64,000 bases of DNA from NCBI GenBank assembly GCA_016710585.1, contig JADJVN010000001.1:124001-188000 (forward strand), in the 5' to 3' direction. Of this stretch, positions 61,318-64,000 are shown piece after piece. Source of the DNA: Saprospiraceae bacterium. GTDB lineage: Bacteria; Bacteroidota; Bacteroidia; Chitinophagales; Saprospiraceae. A program made the position numbers and the translations under genes. The notes below the pieces were generated by a model. It saw only the letters and a program-made list of their open reading frames with translations. It did not search any database and was not told the origin of the DNA. Position 1 is the stretch's first letter. Every line of letters starts with the position of its first letter.

Positions 61318-62918
61318 TTTTGAAATTCTGATTCTTTAAATACTGCAAATTCTTTACTAGAAAATTGATAAGAATCGATAATTTTTCTGATGAAGGAATC
61401 TCCAAATCTCAAATAATAAAATAACCAAGCACTGTAGCGCTCTTGAAGGCCATCATTCGGAAAAACAGTACTTTTAATTTTTTCGATTTTAGTCAATTCT
61501 GCTTCGAACTTTAGTTTTTCATTCTTTATGATCTTTGCCGATAGATGTTGTAGATCTTTTGAAATTTTAACGAGATCTGATTTTGCAGATTGAAAGACTT
61601 GTTCATTGACTTCTTTAGCCAATATTCCCAATTTTTCAAACTCTTTTTCTATTTGAAGTGTCTGTGCTTCCAATTTATTCGCCACACCAGAATTAGACTC
61701 AATAAATTTTGCTTTTAATGTTTGAAGTGGTTTACATAAATCATTTAATTCATAACCTAGCGTCTCAAATTTCTGCAAAGTCTTATCATCAATAATCATA
61801 GCAGACATCCGACGACTTAAAATAGGATATGTTAGATTATAGTGTTGAAATACTTTCTTTAATTCCATCCAATAAGATATCTCTGCGCCTCCGCCAATAA
61901 ATATAATATTCGGCAATAAAAACTCCTGGTACAATGGACGCATCATTACATTACCATTAATGCTTACTGAATTATTTGAAATAAAATTCTTAATTTCCTC
62001 CTTTCTACATAAAACATCTCCAGCGGCAGTAGTATAATGCGAATCCGTGGCTATAATCCGAGTTCTTTCACCTTTATCATTGATGTAAAATAAATTAATA
62101 TCGCGTGGCGAAGCTTGAATATCAAACTTTATAGCTTCTAATGCTTCTATCGTTTCCTTTGTTTCTTTAATAACAATGCTATTCTCTACTTCATCAATAA
62201 AAAATGGAATAAATTTATCTTTTAAAATTTTACTATCTGGACTGAAGTACAGAAGTCCGAATTCACCAAAAACTTTATTGATAAACCAAAAATAAAAATC
62301 ATGATAACTAGTCCATGTTTTAATTCTTTCATCGAGTTCTGCAAAAAATTCTGAACTATAATGCTCTCTTTCCAACAACTGTTTTAATTGCTGAACTACT
62401 TCTGAGAGTCCATCTAAACTATTTCTGCCAACTGGACCATTGCTTTCTTTTTCCCAAGCTACTTTCTTGCCAAATAAATTCAAATGATTTATTTCTTGAA
62501 AATCGTGATCCTCCTCACCACAATAATAAATGGGAACAAAATTATACTTTGGAAATTTTAATTTCAACTGATTGCATAAAGCAATACAAGATGCTATTTT
62601 TATAGCAAAATACAGTGGTCCTCCAAACAAGCAAGGTTGATGTGCGGCAGTGATGGTAAATGTATCATCTTCATACAACAAATCTAAATTCTGTTGTTGA
62701 AGCAAAGTAGCTGAATGATTGCTATAACAATCATTAATATATTTTGCTGTAAACTCTCGATTAGAAAAATTTACTTTTTTCTCAATGAGCTGAGGAAGTA
62801 TAGAATCAAAATCAGGAGCACGATGAAAAAATTCAGAAAATTCAGATGACTTCATCATATATCTGAGATCCTTCTGACTCCAATCTGCAAGTGCTGAGAC
62901 ATCAATCCAATTTGGCAT
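61314..62918 (-). CDS. bshC: Bacillithiol biosynthesis cysteine-adding enzyme BshC
   Basis: Adds cysteine to GlcN-malate in bacillithiol synthesis, showing that this bacterium uses bacillithiol. Motifs are TITAAHQPCLFGGPLYFAIK, YYCGEEDHDFQEINHL and the C-terminal coiled-coil and LQERYSAWLFYYLRFG. I start at ATG 62918: a perfect -7 box (TATCTTTG, complement of 62934-62941) lies 15 bases before it, while the alternative TTG at 62960 would be upstream of the promoter. The distance to the first conserved block also fits the family. bshA and bshB are not in the window. Confidence 0.95.
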   Translation of the reverse strand: MPNWIDVSALADWSQKDLRYMMKSSEFSEFFHRAPDFDSILPQLIEKKVNFSNREFTAKYINDCYSNHSATLLQQQNLDLLYEDDTFTITAAHQPCLFGGPLYFAIKIASCIALCNQLKLKFPKYNFVPIYYCGEEDHDFQEINHLNLFGKKVAWEKESNGPVGRNSLDGLSEVVQQLKQLLEREHYSSEFFAELDERIKTWTSYHDFYFWFINKVFGEFGLLYFSPDSKILKDKFIPFFIDEVENSIVIKETKETIEALEAIKFDIQASPRDINLFYINDKGERTRIIATDSHYTTAAGDVLCRKEEIKNFISNNSVSINGNVMMRPLYQEFLLPNIIFIGGGAEISYWMELKKVFQHYNLTYPILSRRMSAMIIDDKTLQKFETLGYELNDLCKPLQTLKAKFIESNSGVANKLEAQTLQIEKEFEKLGILAKEVNEQVFQSAKSDLVKISKDLQHLSAKIIKNEKLKFEAELTKIEKIKSTVFPNDGLQERYSAWLFYYLRFGDSFIRKIIDSYQFSSKEFAVFKESEFQN

Positions 62919-62933
62919 GTATTGTTCTTTCCG

Positions 62934-62941
62934 CAAAGATA
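62934..62941 (-). promoter_or_regulatory. -7 promoter element for bshC
   Basis: The minus strand reads TATCTTTG, exact fit to TAnnTTTG, 15 bases before the ATG at 62918. It decides between two possible starts of bshC. Confidence 0.5.
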
Positions 62942-63061
62942 TTAATTTTAAATCAATCAAATAACAAGTCTAGAAACTATCACATTCATTCAATAATTCA
63001 GAAAACCAACATTGATATTAAATAAATCCAAGCAAATACCAAAAATAAAATAGATTTCAAT

Positions 63062-63069
63062 TATTTTTG
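63062..63069 (+). promoter_or_regulatory. -7 promoter element for purM, near-leaderless
   Basis: TATTTTTG fits TAnnTTTG and ends 4 bases before the purM ATG, the same geometry as padR. A leaderless or very short-leader transcript is expected. Confidence 0.4.
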
Positions 63070-63073
63070 CACT

Positions 63074-64000
63074 ATGACGAGTAGATATGATTCCTTAGGT
63101 GTATCAGCAAATAAAAACGAAGTCCACAAAGCAATTTCAAAATTAAGTAAAGGACTTTATCCCAATGCCTTTTGTAAGATTCTCGAAGATATTGTAACTC
63201 AAGATAAAGAATATTGCAATATCATGCATGCAGATACAGCAGGAACTAAAACAAGTCTTGCCTATCTTGCATACCAAGAAACTGGAGATCTCAGTGTATG
63301 GAAAGGAATATCTCAAGACGCAATAGTAATGAACATTGATGATCTCGCATGTGTAGGATGTGTCGATAATATTGTACTGTCGTCGACTATCGGTAGAAAT
63401 AAAAGTCTCATACCAGCTGAAATAATTAATGAAATCATTAGCGCAAATCAATCCTTCATCGAAAAATTAAAAGAATATCAAATCAATATCATCTCTGGTG
63501 GTGGTGAGACTGCTGATGTTGGAGACATAGTCAGAACCATTGATGTAGGGATAACTGCATTTGCAAGGATGAAACGAGAAGATCTCATCATCAATAATAT
63601 ACAAGCTGGTGCAGTGATCATTGGATTCAGTTCAAGTGGCCAAGCAAGCTATGAGGATGAATATAATTCAGGTATAGGTAGCAATGGACTTACTGCTGCA
63701 AGACATGATGTTTTGACAAAAATCTATTCATCACAATATCCAGAATCCTTTTCTCCAGAATTGAATCCTGAAGTCGTTTTTACTGGTACAAAAAAACTTA
63801 CTGATACTGTAAAATATGATGGTAAAGAATATTTAGTTTACAAGCTACTATGCTCTCCTACTAGAACTTATCTTCCAGTCATTTCAAAAATATTGCAAAC
63901 ACATAAAAAATCCATTCAAGGAATCATCCATTGTAGTGGAGGTGCTCAAACTAAAGTACTAAAATTTGCTAAAAATGTAAAAATAATCAAAGATAATTTA
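63074..64000 (+). CDS. purM: Phosphoribosylformylglycinamidine cyclo-ligase, N-terminal part (3' end outside window)
   Basis: AIR synthetase of purine synthesis (FGAM plus ATP to AIR). The frame runs open from ATG 63074 to the window end, 309 residues. SRYDSLGVSANKNEVHKAI, VMNIDDLACVGCVDNI (the PurM-type Asp-rich metal loop), INIISGGGETADVGDIV and VIIGFSSSGQASY are family motifs. The start region has YDSLGV where others have YxxAGV. Its end lies beyond the window. Confidence 0.93.
   Translation, partial: MTSRYDSLGVSANKNEVHKAISKLSKGLYPNAFCKILEDIVTQDKEYCNIMHADTAGTKTSLAYLAYQETGDLSVWKGISQDAIVMNIDDLACVGCVDNIVLSSTIGRNKSLIPAEIINEIISANQSFIEKLKEYQINIISGGGETADVGDIVRTIDVGITAFARMKREDLIINNIQAGAVIIGFSSSGQASYEDEYNSGIGSNGLTAARHDVLTKIYSSQYPESFSPELNPEVVFTGTKKLTDTVKYDGKEYLVYKLLCSPTRTYLPVISKILQTHKKSIQGIIHCSGGAQTKVLKFAKNVKIIKDNL

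Overview
The window is AT-rich chromosomal DNA from a Bacteroidota bacterium, most likely of the Saprospirales/Chitinophagales type. The evidence is: several secreted proteins with type IX secretion (T9SS) C-terminal sorting domains (type A and type B); DUF1800/DUF1501 secreted pairs; bacillithiol synthesis (bshC); the Bacteroidota -7 promoter motif TAnnTTTG in front of many genes; and family signatures such as DUF3098 next to ftsX, a PadR-PspC pair and a PorE-like OmpA lipoprotein. I see no rRNA, tRNA, CRISPR array, insertion sequence or phage gene. Coding density is high and no gene-free stretch exceeds 300 bases.

Layout. 1-1.2 kb: 3' end of pntB and thyA. 1.3-12.3 kb: secreted proteins, namely a two-component-type beta-propeller with a type A sorting domain, an Mpo1-like membrane enzyme, a multi-domain T9SS protein, and a DUF1501 gene behind two tandem DUF1800 paralogues. 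12.3-16.8 kb: esterase, pyrG, MOSC protein, DUF2520 oxidoreductase. 16.8-22.2 kb: ccmE-ccmF, a degenerate FtsE-like ATPase and ffh. 22.3-29 kb: thioredoxin/SprB/PKD T9SS protein, DUF218 protein, DODA-type dioxygenase, alanine dehydrogenase, small DNA-binding protein, PaaG-like hydratase. 29-35.2 kb: M1 peptidase, an orphan lipoprotein, DUF2853 protein, PorE-like OmpA lipoprotein. 35.4-39 kb: carA-eno-divIC-sucD operon. 39-45 kb (minus strand): tlpA-like, redoxin, Kazal lipoprotein, dnaE, DUF6438 protein. 45-52.7 kb: padR-pspC, fabG, a 1505-residue M43 protease/lectin/repeat T9SS protein, ftsX and a broken DUF3098 gene. 52.8-57.7 kb: five consecutive secreted proteins that I cannot assign to a family, the best candidate for something undescribed. 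57.7-64 kb: dnaG, dapB, accD, bshC and the 5' part of purM.

A second theme cuts across the window. Six genes, including the essential dnaE, are split by eight frame breaks. Each can be repaired by adding one base to a short homopolymer. That uniform signature points to deletion errors in the underlying sequence (or assembly) rather than eight independent inactivations. The broken genes should be read as intact until resequenced. A ninth break, an in-frame amber codon in the DUF3098 gene, is of a different kind.

Functionally the window mixes housekeeping genes (nucleotide synthesis, replication, fatty acid and lysine precursors, cytochrome c maturation, division) with a secreted layer. The secreted proteins carry protease, lectin, Ig-like, PKD and thioredoxin modules and appear to be T9SS cargo, and one OmpA lipoprotein has the architecture of a T9SS component.
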